DNA of 64,000 bases from Haemonchus contortus (GCA_000469685.2 LS997566.1:31304996-31368995), one strand, 5' to 3'. Positions 11,434-25,329 are shown, counted from the stretch's first letter. Notes: generated by a model not told the origin, from the letters alone. A program made the numbers and translations.

Positions 11434-13198
11434 TACTGGAAAAAGGAATATCAAGTACAAAATCTACTGTTACTAACCAGAATGTCAAGAATCAGCGACG
11501 TGATGATATTATGTTAAGGCGGAAACAAATTACATTACACATTACAGATTGTATTCATCAACTTCTCTCTTGTTTGGACCTCGGCACAATCTCTTACGCT
11601 GTTAAGTTCATTTTGCGCTCCAAGGTTTTCGGTTGGAACAGTAATTATGTCAATGGCCCAACATTTCGACGGAATCGTGTCGTCTTCAGAGGTGAGGACT
11701 CCCCTGATAATATTAGTTTTAAAAAAAAATTGGTGTTGCTGAATTCTTCTGCAGTCCGTGGTTTTAAGGTGTCTTGGCAAAAACCTCGAATGGCAGAAAA
11801 ACCTTGGCAACACAATGATATAATTATCAATAAATATATTACAGATGAGAGCACGGTGTTATTGCCATGCTCTCAAACATGAAATTGGCTTCGAGACCCG
11901 TTCGAGGCTCAATGTTCTGCCGTTAGCTTAATACATAGCATTTATTGTCAATGATCAGATAGAATACTTGATTATTAATGAATACTGAATAAGCTTGTTT
12001 TAAAATGGTCAGCTATTTGAGCAGTAGTCTAGCTCCCATATTGCATGTATCCTAGATTATCCTAGATTATCCTAAACCGAAAAATACTCTTTTTGTGCTC
12101 ATGGGAGATGAAAAGATGTGTAAAAAAGCAGACTTAATTTAGCACTACATTTCTCATCCAAGGTATTAACATTTAACCTTTGACACCTATTCGAAAAAAA
12201 AAGAATGAAAGTTAGCGCAGTATAGTGGAGGATACCAGAAACCAGGTTGTCTGACTTTCGATAAGACCCTTTTAAAACCTCGTCCTTGAAGAATAATCGA
12301 GATTCGAGTAGTAACCTTACCTTTAGAACAGTATGAAACAGTGCATTCAAAGATTTTCGAAATAAATTACTTAATAAAAATTTATTTTATCTAATTATAT
12401 GGGCACAATTACTGTCACTATGTATATTGCCAGGACACAAGCCATACCATGGTGCTGATAGTTTTAGATGTATGACAATCAAGTATAGGGATGAGTACAT
12501 TGAATAAGACAGAAATCAGTAGCAGAATTTCAGGCTGCTTCCTGAAGTGCAAAAAACCCCACTTCGAGATAGCACAAATGAGTCATTCTTGATGAAAAAC
12601 TCCAGCTTCCTGCTGTGTAACAGACTTGTTCTAATGTCAATAAATTTCATCAAATGAGCAGCTTTTCATTAGTCACCTTGTATGCACAGTACCTCAGCAT
12701 TCATCATTATATTACTTGCTATCACACAAGGTTACCTTGCTTCGTTATCCACCCATCATCGCTAGGTTAGTGCCCTCGAAATCGACCGGTAGAGAACGAT
12801 GGAGAGATAAGAGATAGTGTTCGAGGCACTGGACGCATCGCCAAGGTGACGGAATGATTTAGTGAGTAACGGCCATAAAAATCTAATTAGATTCCGTAGA
12901 AAATGGTAATGGAAGTCTCTAGGAGGAGATGGTGTCTCTAATCCCCGCGAAAGTACTTGCTTATAGTAATTGCCAGAGATCTCCGGTATTGATGAAGAAA
13001 TGTGAAGGTTAGAGGTTGGGATGAGAACCGCATTCTATGTCCAGTAGAGGAACCTACGCAATGATTCTCACGACGTAGCAGCTGAACCAAGAAAGATGAG
13101 GTCTAGGGACGTAATTTCTGAATCTACGGTTTTAAGTACCATTCTAGTGCTAGCTATTCGGCTATTACTAGCCCAAATAAGTTCAAAATCTTCGGCTT
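11434..13198. other. No gene recognised
   Basis: Immediately 5' of the four-helix membrane protein gene, a 123-codon plus-strand open frame (11511-11882) has no recognised domain. A tandem TCCTAGATTA repeat lies near 12049-12075. Otherwise the stretch is AT-rich unique-looking sequence. Confidence 0.35.
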
Positions 13199-13471
13199 CA
13201 GTTAATCCCGTATTTGTGATGCATTCACGCATTCGACTTCCATTCAGAATCGCAGTGGGTGTTTGAATGCGTATGGGTATATTACAATGATTTGTGGTGG
13301 CCAGACTCTGCATGGCCAGTGCTTTTATCCTTACTGACGAGTGTGGTACCATCTATCCGACCCCGAAGAGATGGAAAGCTTGGCTGGTCTGGGCAAGTTG
13401 TAGCCCGGTATTCGAACCCTGGATCATGCGCTTGTGATAGTACGGCACTTGCCATTACAGTGCTTCAACCC
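13199..13471 (-). mobile_element. tRNA-derived SINE copy with head
   Basis: All family blocks occur in order: ATTCGACTTCCATTCAGAAT, TGTGGTGGCCAG, TGTGGTACCATCTATCCGAC. The inverse of the tRNA-like head with GGTTCGAATACC lies near 13410-13471. Confidence 0.75.
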
Positions 13472-16400
13472 TACTTGCCTATACAAGACCTCTTAAAAAT
13501 AATTTTCCCCCAAGCCCGGTCAATTCTGTCGAATCCTCACTTTTCAGCGGTGTTTTTCGATTTTTTATATTCCCACTAACTTTTTTTGACCTTTCCCAGT
13601 CCTAAACACAAATGACTCTTCCGTAACAGTTTGCTGTTTTTCAAAATTACCCTTTTCTTGGTTGCGTCCACCACTTTACTTTTCTTAAACTTTCAATCCT
13701 TCACTCTGATTCTTTTCCCTTTTTTCATGCTCTCTACCCTGCTCTCTGACCTAATGTCAATATTCAACGCGTCTTTAGCTTTGTGTTGATTCGCATGGGA
13801 TGTGTTGCTTTGCTGTGAAAGACGGGAATTTGCGAGATATCCTAGCATTCTTTTTTGTTTTTATTTATTCTGAACTACATACCATGACCTTTTCAATGAA
13901 AGGAAGAGTCATCTTGTATTTCGAAAAAAATGTAATGCAATAGCCGTGAAACCCATGGAATTTCAGAACCAGTCCGTGTTTCTTTTTTGCTAGGATTTCT
14001 TTTGGAAGGAGTTTTTCGGTCCATGGGTTCTTTCATACTGAACTAACCTTGGTTCCTGATATCGTACTATACGCAACTATCGGAGCAATAGTTTTAGTCG
14101 TGATCACTACTGACAACATTATTCTGGTAAATTACATGGAGGTAGACTTATAGGGCCGATATTTGGCCTTACAGCTAGTTTGCAGCATTTCCTAATAAAC
14201 AAACAAACAAACAAACAAAAGGATGTACTGACACGTAGAGAAAGGTCCATAAGATATAATATTGTACCGGAACGGATGGAAAAAAGACTGGCAAGTGTTT
14301 GCTCAAGCAGCTGCTGCCTTACTTTAGCTAATTCACCCTTCAAAACCGCCATTCCTGCTGCTCTCTTTAAGTCTCGGATTCCTTGGCTATCACTCGAATA
14401 CTACGCTATTTAAGTGCCAAATTTCCCTCAGATAAATTTATATCAGTTATGGGAATGTAGTAAACAAGTCAGCGAAGACACCCCTATAATACAGACCAGG
14501 ATTTGATTAGATCAATCAGCTAAATCCAAATACCAAAAAAAAATTAAAAATGAGAAATGAAAAATTAAGACGATCAAAGTTAATTGTCCAAGTTTAAGGA
14601 ACAAAAAGGCTTAAGTGCATTGGAAAAAGTTGTAAAAATATATGTTCGAGTCGGTCCCGTATGTAGGACGTTTGATCGACATAGTTGCAGTATGGGTTGA
14701 ACAAACAAAATTACTTGTACTCTTCTTGATTATTTTTTCGATTAGAGCATCCGATCGACAAGTACGGTCATGAGAGGACCCCCCCCCCCTCTACCATGTG
14801 AGCCTTATTTTGACCAAAAATAAGCAAGGATTTTAGCTAGCAATTTAGAAATTCCCGCTGGTTCTCATAACTATATTCCCTACATTGCTCAGAAGAAACC
14901 TAACGAAGTGCTCCAAAACTGAGCAATTTTTTTCCTCTCCCACATCGAACCGAACAGGAAACTGAAAAAGATTAAATAGGACCTAAAAATAGTGAATGAG
15001 TAATAAGTCTAAAGAATAGGTGCCGGTGAAAGGGTGTCACCGCAATAGCAGGCTATGAGCTTGCCGACTCATACCCTATCACTTTGGTGGGCGCTGGCTT
15101 TTTCGGACGGCCGCCAATGACAAAAACATGCCCAGACCTCCTTTGAGTTGTAATTATTTGTTGGACAGACACACCGGGAACCTTGCGAAGGTGGAAAACC
15201 GCTGATTCCAAAAGTCATGGATCAAATATGGGCCATGACTATCGGAAGCCTATTTTGTTGGCATAGAATATAGGACACCAATGAAGGAAACATTTGACAG
15301 CTATGGGATCCTCACATAAATGCTGAAACTGGCTTGTTTTTCTTTTTCATTGAAACCACAAAATTAATAGATAGTACATCTGTTAAAGGCTAATTAAGGC
15401 GCCAGGGAGCGGGAGAAATGCTTCATAAGAATGGTGGTATGATGACGAGCGATCACAGTCAGCACGATGACCGCTGAATATAGAAATTCCTTCAAAACAA
15501 CATCTTCAACGACAACATCACTGCACCAACATCTCTATGTCCAGTCACCTTTTGTAACAAAACAAAAAAACCCGCTGCAGCGGCAAAGGTTTTTTTCTGC
15601 ATCAATAAACTCCATTGCACTTTGCTCCCAGCTTAAGGCCTAGCTTCCGTTGGAAAGAGCAGGTAGTTTGGAGGGCTAGCTTTGCAAGCGATTTCGAAGC
15701 AGGCTCAAAATTGGCCCCTCTCGCATGAAATGCATTAGACTAGACGCCTAGACACTGACAGGGAGGCAGGGAATGTTTCTTTTTCCTTAAAATTCCCATT
15801 TACCCACATCGACGAGAACTACAAAGGCGATACAACGAGGGAGGCAATAACTGGGTAAGAGACCGTTCAAGTGAGAATGAGAAAAGTGAAGCGACAGAGT
15901 GGCTGCGCGTTGAAACGTCTGCTGAATGACTCACTGCGAGGAGACCGAGGACCAGTCAGTCAGCCTTCTCCCTTCACATTGCGGGCGGCAATCGATGTTT
16001 CAGGGCCGTCGCAAGGAATACGCCGCCGCCAATGTCTGCAGCATGGCATCTAAGCACTCATAGATTGCCTTATCTTTTGTTTCTACAAGTGTGAGCTCTG
16101 AGTAGGGCTGGGAAACCACTTTCGAAGCCTTAACCCCTTGTCGTTCAATAGTTACTTACAGGGCTCAAAAGCAGGAAACGGTATCATCAGTGATTTTCGT
16201 AAAAACCATCGTTTGCTTACTTTACCAGAGAACTATGAGGAGATGGTGAATTTAGGAGACAGTGGGTCAATGCTACCGAGATGAATGGACTTCCTATAGA
16301 CACAGGATACCTCTCAAGAGAATCAAGTAATACATTTCCATTGATGGTTATTGTAATTGCCACATATATTAAAACTTTCTATCTGCGTGTTCATACGTTC

Positions 16401-16500
16401 ATACGTATGTAATTCTCGACGGGAATGAAATGATGCCTACTACTCAAGAATATCAAGGGGCAACAGAAATCCAGGTCCCAACTCTTCTACTCCTAGTCAG
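13472..16500. other. No gene recognised
   Basis: The stretch contains an (AAAC)n microsatellite at about 14196-14219 and a C run at about 14780-14790. A few short open frames show no domain or splice support. Confidence 0.4.
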
Positions 16501-16993
16501 TTAAAGGCATAGTTCACGATAATTTAGAGGTACCCGTTTTTATCTGAAAAGAGGAGGTATAGATTGGGAATAGTTCGTCGGTAGTGAAGAAAGCGAGAAA
16601 ACTCGCAGATCTCGAGAAAAAACAAGGCTCCTCAAAGGTGGACGAGATTACCATGAAGGAAATAACATGGGAGGGGTATTGGGACGAGATTTCAATTATT
16701 GCAATTGCACAAAGAATTGACTACGTCAAGCCAGAGCGGTACAGAACTGTCTTCACTGCCGCTATGGGTCATGAGAAGTTGTTTGAACTTCCTACACGGG
16801 TTCCTTTGTGGTCGGTGCAGCCTATATAATGCCGGTGAGACTCGTCCGAGGATAGACACGGGCCAATTTTTAAGCTCTGCCTAACTAGGCCGTTTTCCAA
16901 CATAATAGTGCCAAATATGGTATACGCGTGGGCCACAAATTCATCCTTTGGGGGAATCTCAGAAACCGTCTTTATCGTGAACTGTGCCTTTAA
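16501..16993. mobile_element. TTAAAGGCACAGTT-type MITE, full-length copy
   Basis: The left end is TTAAAGGCATAGTTCACGAT and the right end is the inverse, ATCGTGAACTGTGCCTTTAA, giving a 493-bp element. It aligns end to end with the copy at 22725-23232 (AGAAAACTCG, TTTGTACAA and GGGAATCTCAGA blocks). The ends begin TTAA, so a TTAA target is possible. The open frames inside are not conserved as proteins between copies. Confidence 0.8.
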
Positions 16994-17682
16994 GCGATAC
17001 TGTCTGGGAGATAAATACTCTGACTGGATTCACGCAAGCCATTACATTGGTCAAATGTGCATCCGAAATTCCTCATATCTTGAAAGGAAGAGGGTTGCAC
17101 GAAGCACTGGGATTGAGACTGATGAATGTCGGACAAACGTTAAACGTTATGTTTTTATGTAGAACTCTCCAATGTCACGAGTAATCAGAAACTGATTCAT
17201 CATTTTTCAATAAAAATATAAATTGATCAAGTTACTGCCATAATGCGGCTGGGCCGTCCACATCGAAAAATTGTTTCCGTTATTCCAAGCCAGTGCTGAC
17301 TCAGTATTTTCTCGAAGATATCAGTCCACATTAATCTAACTGAAGGGTTCTTGTAGAGAGGCCTTCAACCGTGCCTTTGACCATCATTCCCATGTTTCTT
17401 ATTTCAACTCAAGCAGAACGTTTCTCAAAATGTCATTGAGAGGTTTGGAAAAAAGGTTTGGAAAGGTATCCCCTCGCTATTAGCGCTCTGCTCACGTCCA
17501 CGATGGTTTGCAGGATGGACAGGTTCCGTCCGAAAGTAGTTGTTGAGGAGGATCCATATATTGAACAGGAATGCTTGATTGCCCGAAGCTTGCACATCCG
17601 CTTCTGCCTCAATAATTTCTTATTGAGGCGGAAGCGGTCAAAAACTTTTTCAAATCGCTGACGTAAAGCCTGAGACATTTTT
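16994..17682. other. No gene recognised
   Basis: Only short open frames without recognised domains. A short near-palindrome around 17605-17630 (CTCAATAATTTCTTATTGAG) was the only structure noticed. Confidence 0.35.
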
Positions 17683-17751
17683 GCAACTATATATATATGT
17701 ATATATATATAGACTATACAATATATATACATATATATATGTATATATGTA

Positions 17752-17805
<54 letters not shown>
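17683..17805. repeat. (AT)n microsatellite with GT interruptions
   Basis: An alternating AT tract interrupted by TGTATA units runs into a pure (TA)n stretch at about 17757-17801. The tyrosine/isoleucine-rich open frames across it are artefacts of the repeat. Confidence 0.95.
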
Positions 17806-20800
17806 CGACTATGGTGAACACCTTTCGGATTCTGTCCCAGACAATAGGTTGGCAGACGGTTCTCCATTGAGCCTCGTCCGTTCCTTTGAGACTTCGAAGG
17901 AAGTCACTTGGTCCTGCAACTGATGAAGTCCGACGGACCTTCTGGATGCGCTTTTAGTGTTGACGGCTGGAGACGAAATGCTGCTCGTTCCTCTCCAAGA
18001 TTTCCTTAGCGCTGCTTGGCCAGCAGGAAACAACACCAGTGTCAGTCACGCAGAACCTTCGATTCAGGGTGATATGGTCAGTTCAGTTGCCCGCCTGTGA
18101 TTGGCATAGAAACCGCCGACAATGACCATAAAGGATGTGGGTTTGAGGGAGAGGGGAAAGAGGAATGATTTCAATTAATTATCGCCTTGAATAGATGTTG
18201 GAGAATAGTTTGTTTGACTGTGTATTGAACCGAACCTTTTCGATCTTAATCTTTGCCAGGCATTCGCACGAGCCGTACGAGAAATACAGTATTTACTACC
18301 GTCTCACCTACTCCTCCTGTTCCATCTCCATCTCCAATGTGTGGTTAGTAAAATCCTCCTAATCGGTCGTGCATCGTGCAAAATCTTTCTGGCTTCCATC
18401 GTCGGGTTTCAATATATGCTATGATGCAACCGCTCATGAATTAAAAATAGCACTCAATGGAATAGTCTCAACTGATGACCATGTTCGCCTTTTTCGTTTC
18501 ATTTTTTTTTGTTTTGTTGTCTTTTTTTTGTCATTTATGGTTGACTTGGTGTTGACCGCGTCTTATATTATCGAATATCTCTTATCAAGAATGCCCTTTC
18601 ATGTGACCTTCAGAAAAGTAGCTTCGAAAATCTTTGAAGTGACATCCCACTCTGTAGACACTCCTCTTTGGTGGTGACCCAAGGGAGACCCGGAGTGAAA
18701 AGACAAGTATGTATTCGAGACTGGACTCTTGCGTTGATTCACGTGGTATGGACAAGGCTCGGTGACTGGCGACTTCGCGACCACGATAGAAAGGGTGCCG
18801 TAAAATAGAAGTTACAGGATTGCTGATTGGCTATCCGAGGTATACGGTACGAAATGATGACCTGGGACCAAAGTAATTGAAGCACGTCCTGAAGTAATGG
18901 AAGCTCAAATGGAGCGCTAGACGACGCAGGTCACGCATTTCGACGGAATGCAACAAGCGAGCATTCAGGAGGAATTCCTTTTGCCTATATGATGCGCGAA
19001 CTTTGCTTCGTTAACGGCTGAGCTTAAGGCTACGTCTTATGTCTATGTTAAGGTGTTTTCTGTAAGGTCAACCTTTGTTACGACTCGCTTGCATCGCTGA
19101 CTTCCAAAGCGGTGCTTTCATGACATTTTAGTGAGAACTTGGAAATAAATGGTTTTCACCGAGATCAATCATTCGTTTAGGGGAGGTGAGATCAACACAG
19201 CAGATACTCCGGAAAATCTCAGAGAGAAAAAGAAGCAGCAGCCTGTTAAAGCTGAGAGATTTCCGCAATGTCTCTAGAACTGTAGCACTCATAGAAAAAG
19301 CACAGCCTTGAGGAGGGGGACTATTTTTAATTTCACCATAGTGCCGTAATGAGATCCAATAAGTGTATCCCGAACATGCTACAGCCTACTCAGCGCTATC
19401 CAATGTTGACGAGGGGGTTCTTGATCCAGCGCAACTCCAGACCACTTCTCATTCCTCGCCGTCACGATACAATGGAAATGCATGAACATTTCACGAAGAG
19501 ACGGAAGCTCTAGATGGGCTTCAGCCAATGTATGGGATTGATTTAAATGAACTATCAGTCATGAGAAAATGAATTTGAGCAGATTCTTCAATGTGAGGAA
19601 TCCTCCCGGATCAACTTCCTAGGGTTCTCTTTTTTTAAGTGCAAATATAAGTTCTCAATCCCCTTCCTAAGCTAAAGTTTTGCTCACAGCTCCTCACTAT
19701 GAGAATTTTTGTGCTTTTCGTGGGAATACCACTCAAAAAATTATGGGAGCGATACTACATATGTCACAAGAAATAAACACAATATCGTGATCTGATAAGT
19801 ATGATGTGATATGAGTGAAGTTAGCCTACCCAGACACTACATAATGACTTCTTCTCTCAGGTTTCAAGTATCTCTCAAAAATTCACCCCTCCGAAAACGT
19901 TCAATTTATGAAGCTTACCAAAACAGTGAGGAACAGAAAAAGCTAAGTAAACTGCTTTACGATGTAGACTGTGCTTGTCAATTCATTTAGTTCCCAAAAT
20001 ATACGCCCGCAATCTGCATACATTCGATTCTACAGTATCTTACCACAACAAAAAACAAAACTTCAAGTTTTTCTACACTGCTAGGCATGAACCTTTTTGC
20101 TAACTCTGCCAGGAATATTTGATGTAAACGTTCCCCATTCTCACCACGCTCGAGGCCTGGCTGTTTATCACATAAACATATCACAGATCAAGCTCGACGG
20201 AGGCATCGGCACGGTCCCGTTTCATGGCTTTATCTCCCATGTGCACCCCCATAAGTTTATTCACCAACACCCTGGAGAGAGGAAAAGAGAACCCATTTAA
20301 TGGAGCATGAATTTCTCCAAAATGCAAAATCAAAGTGGATTTGAGTCAAATGCACTAAAATCTGATCCTTCTGGAGAAATTAAATTCAGAAACTAAAAAA
20401 AGGATTCTGATAATGATAAATGCTGTTAGAAGCACTATCATAGGGGGACTCAGCGACGCTTACCATTGGCTGTATGACGCAGAACCAGTGAATTGTATCA
20501 ACTGGGATCGTCCCCAATCCTCTTCGAATGGCGCGGTCCATCTAAAATTCAACTCGTCGGTTATGAGTTTCTGTAACAAGGGAACGAGAACGACAATTTA
20601 CCCAGCTGACCGTTCCTCATCAGCTCCAGAGAAGGAAAAGCTATTGGTGTCTGATGCAGAACTGCAGAGCAAGAGAGGGAAACGGTTACCATTTCACGTT
20701 GTTCTTCTATGATTTTGAAGTATGAACTGCTGTTAGCCGGTGCCTGGAAGACCAAAATTTCGTCGTCATATCAAGAAACCTGTACTCATACATTAGGCTT

Positions 20801-21076
20801 CTTTCGTACTTCTCATTGACACGAAAACTCGTTTTCAAGTATTTCCATTGACTGATCATTAGCGACACATAGTGAAATTGATATTGTGTTGTGCCAGTCG
20901 GATCGCACACAGCACACACATGTATGTACATCCAGCACCTCCCCGACAGAAGCGGTACCTCTTTGACAAAGGCAGAGTCACGACTTATTTCTTTTGTGTT
21001 TAAGTAACTTGGTTAATTTCCCTCTTTTTTTCAACTTGAGTTCAACTTTTCTTTTTCAAGATTACGCTTTGTCACC
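17806..21076. other. No gene recognised
   Basis: Open frames at 18369-18677, 20097-20300 and 20413-20712 on the plus strand, and 20707-20931 on the minus strand, lack recognisable domains and consistent splice sites. No transposon ends were identified. Confidence 0.35.
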
Positions 21077-21606
21077 TACAGTAGCGCTCAAAAGTATCCG
21101 GTGACATGCTTCTCCACTCGTACTTTTCAGTCAAAACTCCTTTCCTACTGGATCTAATCATGCGAAATTTCTATATCCGGAGCGTGGGTGCATTTTTAAT
21201 ATTTACCTCTATTAAGCTGCAATCTGATCATGTTCCAGATATTCCCAAGAGCATGAACTCTAAATCGACTGAAAATACAGATGATGGTCCTTCTAGAATC
21301 TCTTTTCTTTTCGTCCCGTTTGGAGTGTAGGAGCGGTAATGCCGAACACAATAGATGAGAAAAACGCACATAAGATGCGAATAAGTGCAGACGTCAACAA
21401 CTTTACTTTTAGCAAAGTCTGCTACCGCAACAAACCCCTTGCTCTATCTGTGGATATTGCACCTTTGCAATCAAATAGTGTTGGGTTGGATGAAATATGC
21501 TCTAGTTAAACATATCCAAATTTTGCGCGATTTGGTCTACTAAGAAAAAAGTTATGAACGAAAAAGCGTCAAAATATTTCACCGAACACTTTTGAGCGTT
21601 ACTGTA
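21077..21606. mobile_element. TACAGTARCGCTC-type MITE, copy 1
   Basis: The ends TACAGTAGCGCTCAAAAG and CTTTTGAGCGTTACTGTA are inverted repeats starting with TA, as in Tc1/mariner-derived MITEs. The 530-bp interior aligns in inverse orientation with 25781-26303, sharing TTTTGCTAAAAGTAAAGTTG, CTGGATCTAATCATGCG and related blocks. Confidence 0.8.
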
Positions 21607-22523
21607 TATCATCTCCCCCACTCCCATACCCCACGCGCTTCCGGGGGCAGGATCCAGTTCAGTCATTTTTCACCACCTACTGTCGGTGTCATAATCCTGC
21701 CTACTGTACCCGTACATAGTTTGAACGCTTCATGTCCACTTTGTGCACGACCACCGCTTGTGGATGGAGTCTAATCCTGAGGCCTACCATCAATATTCCC
21801 ATACTAGCGCCTGTATCCCTATCAAATTCGAGCGCCCCATGGACAGATGGCAATCTTCCCCGCCCACTGTGTAGAGTCTAGCCTAACACTTACCATAAGT
21901 GTCTCCAATTTGTCGCTTGTACTCTTAAATTTGAACGCTTTAGGTTCATGGACAAAGGGGTCAGCGCACACCCCGCCCTTGCGAGCGGAGTACATTTTCC
22001 ACCTTTCATGAACGTTGCTATCTTGCCGCCTTGAGTGCCTACACATACACACACATACACTTACACACGCACCCCAACACGCACTTAGCGCGTTATGTAT
22101 AGCAGTACAGCGATAGTACTGAAGCAATTGTTGATTTATGTTTCTTACATTTACATCGCAACTGCCTATGAGGATATTAACCAATCTCTCTGAACAGTTT
22201 GCAGACAGAAATCGCTCGAATGGAGAGACAGGAAGAGGGCAAATATGTATTTCACTAAAGTAATTGAGCTACGTCTTACCCTGACGACCTGGAAAGAGCG
22301 ATAACGATCAACAGCGAAAATGAAAGATAAAATTCATCAATTCAGTGGGATAGCAAGTTGATCAGGGGATACCTTGCCGTGGATTATTCTTTTGACTTCG
22401 GCAGTTCGTGTAAACTGGATTGAAACGATGTTATATTCGTTTTTCTGATGGGCGAATGTGGGGAAGTGCTATGCAGCGCAATGTCACACTCATGATCCGG
22501 AGATGGAGTCCGGATCGATAGCT
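21607..22523. other. No gene recognised; CA-rich tract
   Basis: A degenerate (CA)n tract lies near 22040-22080. No exon or transposon end was recognised. Confidence 0.35.
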
Positions 22524-22636
22524 GCTTAGACCAACCAAGTTTTCCATTACTCCTGCAGGGTCGTTAATTAGCACCACACTTGTCTGAAAGGATAACCACT
22601 GATTATAAATCCGCCTGGCCACCGCAAGTCATTATC
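22524..22636 (+). mobile_element. tRNA-derived SINE fragment
   Basis: A plus-oriented body fragment containing CCAACCAAG, GGTCGTTAATTAGCACCA and CTGGCCACCGCAAGTCATT. Both the head and the tail are missing. Confidence 0.6.
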
Positions 22637-22724
22637 TAGGGAACAGTAGATTCAAGCGCTACTGCGATTGTGAAGCATCCCACGAAGGGCATTGATCAAC
22701 GTGCATAGTCTTATTCCTCTATCA

Positions 22725-23232
22725 TTAAAGGCACAGTTTACGATAATTTCGGACATTCTTTCTAATTTGAAAAAAGGAAGCGTTCGCGTAGAGCAAAACT
22801 TCCGTGGCGAAGGAAGTGAGAAAATTCGGTCTATTTCACGGAAAACTAGGCCTTCTGAAAATGAAGTTTGTACAAATCACCATGACGGCAGTGGAATGCA
22901 AGGAGTATTTGGAAGAGATTTCAGCTGCTCCAACTGCGCAAAGAGCTAACTACATCAGCCGGAATGATTCAAAACTGCCTTCCACTGCACTGTCGCCGTG
23001 GTTTGTAACAGGTTGTTCGGACTTCCTACATGGGAATCCCTTGAGATAAAACTTCCGTCAAAACTCGTCCACTGTAGGTGTGGCATTCACACGATACAAT
23101 CACTGGACCCTAATTGTGCCCTATACAGGTCGTTTTTCGACCTTATAACGGCAGATATGATTTAAGACGGTTCCTCAAATTCATAGTACAGGGAAATCTC
23201 AGAGGCTCTATTTATCGAGAACTGTGCCTTTA
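22725..23232. mobile_element. TTAAAGGCACAGTT-type MITE, full-length copy
   Basis: A 508-bp element with ends TTAAAGGCACAGTTTACGAT and ATCGAGAACTGTGCCTTTA. It is collinear with 16501-16993. The right-hand TTAA has become TTAG. Confidence 0.8.
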
Positions 23233-24013
23233 GGTCCTTTTATGCTCATGTGCAAACCCCCGCGCGATTTCCCTCCTAAATATAATGGGTTCCCCGAAAT
23301 CACAACGTAACTATACTCACATCTTTTCAGGTTCACTTTCACTCTATCTTACTTCCACCACGTTCATTGACGTTGACTTTATGTGACAACTAACTTCAAT
23401 GCATTATACTGAACAGCACCGCTCGGAGCGGGTTGCGGTAGTCCAAGAATTTCGCATCGAGTTTAAAGGTTCCGCGGAAGGATCTGCTACCTCAGCCGTT
23501 GAAGGAGTGGGGTAAAGTCAATCATTCGACTGGTCCACTTACACTGATGACCGTTAATTCGAGACAGTATTCTACTTGTAAGCGATTTTGGAAAACTGGA
23601 ATTTTCCACTGCCGTTGCTTTTCAATTCCTTGGGGACTTTCTTGCCCTCATACCAGCAAAGCGGAACATTAGATTCTGTCAGTGATTACCGAAAAGATAA
23701 GTTATGACACCAACAAAACTTGTAGAACAAATTTGTTCACAGTGGTTTGTCGAACAATACTTCAATATATGTTTGAGGATATACATAGAGATTTCTTCAG
23801 AAGGTCGTTGATCAGCTGATCGGAAATTACACAATCCGTGGTAACCAAGAGCGATATTTTGCAATGATTCAATGCGATATGGTTCACAGAAATGAGTGTT
23901 TCTAACGTGGAGCTTTACAAGGTTTCCACCTCTTCTAAGCTCAGCCTGTGTTGCTTAATGTAGTATTGGATAGAATTCCTAATTGGGAATAGAGGAAAAA
24001 ATTAAGTCCCACA
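23233..24013. other. No gene recognised
   Basis: No open frame of note and no recognised repeat. Confidence 0.35.
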
Positions 24014-24135
24014 CGTTAATCAATCCCTCCGAAAAAATTGCCTCGCATTCGAGTTCCCTTCAGGACCAAAGTGGCATTTCAAAATGTGTCTGTGGCCGTT
24101 ACAATGACTTGCAGTGGCCAGCCGATGTGTAATAC
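24014..24135 (-). mobile_element. tRNA-derived SINE tail fragment
   Basis: Shares GTTAATCAATCC, GCATTCGAGTTCCCTTCAG and CAATGACTTGCAGTGGCCAG with the family. It is truncated before the head and faces the opposite-strand copy at 24189-24380. Confidence 0.6.
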
Positions 24136-24188
24136 AATTAAATGCCTCTCTGGTACCATTTACTAATCAAAAGGGTATTGATATCCGC

Positions 24189-24380
24189 TTAGGCCGACTA
24201 AGCCTTCTATCCCTTCGGGGTAGCTTAATTGGTAACAGACTCGTCTGGGATAAAGCACTGACCTGTACATCGGCTAGGCACCGCAAGTCACAGTCCAAAT
24301 ACGCAATCAATTCGCCATTATGATTCTGAATGGAAGTCGAATGCGTGGTTGCACCTCTTAGACGGGATTGTTTAACGCCC
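24189..24380 (+). mobile_element. tRNA-derived SINE copy, head-truncated
   Basis: Plus-oriented body and tail: GACTAAGCCTTCTATCCCTT, CAGACTCGTCTGGGATAAAG, CCGCAAGTCA and GACGGGATTGTTTAACGCC. With the preceding fragment it forms an inverted SINE pair. Confidence 0.7.
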
Positions 24381-25329
24381 CAACACTTTTAGACTTTAAA
24401 CTTCAAGTGCTAGGAGCTTACGTAGAATACTAAGGTATGCTAGTTAACTATCAATGAAACAAATGCAACTCTTTTGAATAATCCCTCTACTTTTTGGCTT
24501 TCTCTCGTAGTGAAACTACTCGAAAATTTCTACTTGAGTAGGCTGTCCGAAAGTGTCAAGTGGTATGATCGATGGGGTGTCAGCTGCTCTTTACTGGATC
24601 CTAAAGAAGCACTTGAGCCTTTATTGACCCTTGTGATGAGTTAGAACTGATTTCTTGAGTAGCAATTTATTTTAATGATTCGTTTTGTTATTTTCAATGT
24701 TTTTGTGGTCATTAGCCCCTTTACAATTGAACCTTTGATAAAAAGCTGAACTTTCAGCATTCATCGTACATAAATCGCTGTTGTCATCTTTGTGATTCCT
24801 TCAAAGACTCGATGAGTACAGTGGATTCTCGACAGTGCTCTACCTGAGCCACGAGGCATTCAGCCTTTCCGAAGGATTCTTACTAGGGCATTCCTTGTTC
24901 TCATACATCTAACTGAAGAAAAACCTTTCAAACACATTTCTAGGAATTTTCGAGATCTGAACAGCGACTCGATGGCTAATGGAACCAGTTGCTCGGCTTG
25001 GTTTAGCTATACCTGTACTTCACCTGGTTTTATCAGTTTCATCTCCTGGAGAGGTGGTGCTCGATCGACAGCCGATAAGAAGGTGAGAACTAGTACTCTT
25101 ACTCGACGCCTCTGCACTGACTGAGAACGGCGCCTAATCTACCTGACTACTGGCTTTCGTTCTCTGAGGTTGTGCTCCTGATTTTCAGCTATCTTCTCGA
25201 TCTTTATGAACAATAACAAAGTTTGCACCATTTCGAAATGATTAAATAAATAAATAATACTGCAATTTTTCCTTTACTTAAGTTATTGTATTATAATAAC
25301 TCGACATTATAGATTCTTCTCTCAAAACA
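24381..25329. promoter_or_regulatory. Upstream region of the plus-strand EEP gene
   Basis: No other gene is recognised here. The sequence just before the start codon is AT-rich. ATTATAG ending at 25312 could serve as a splice acceptor for a spliced leader or an untranslated exon, 17 bases before the ATG. No TATA-type promoter can be assigned. Confidence 0.3.

Noticed and set aside
16584..17162. Several open frames that look like short proteins
   Set aside because: Most lie inside a MITE and are not conserved as protein in the second full-length copy.
17681..17923. Open frames rich in Tyr and Ile across the AT tract on both strands
   Set aside because: They are direct translations of (TA)n and TGTATA repeats.
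17924..17955. CTGATGA followed by a short GTCC/GGAC stem, resembling a hammerhead core
   Set aside because: No GAAA follows the stem and no stem I partner was found.
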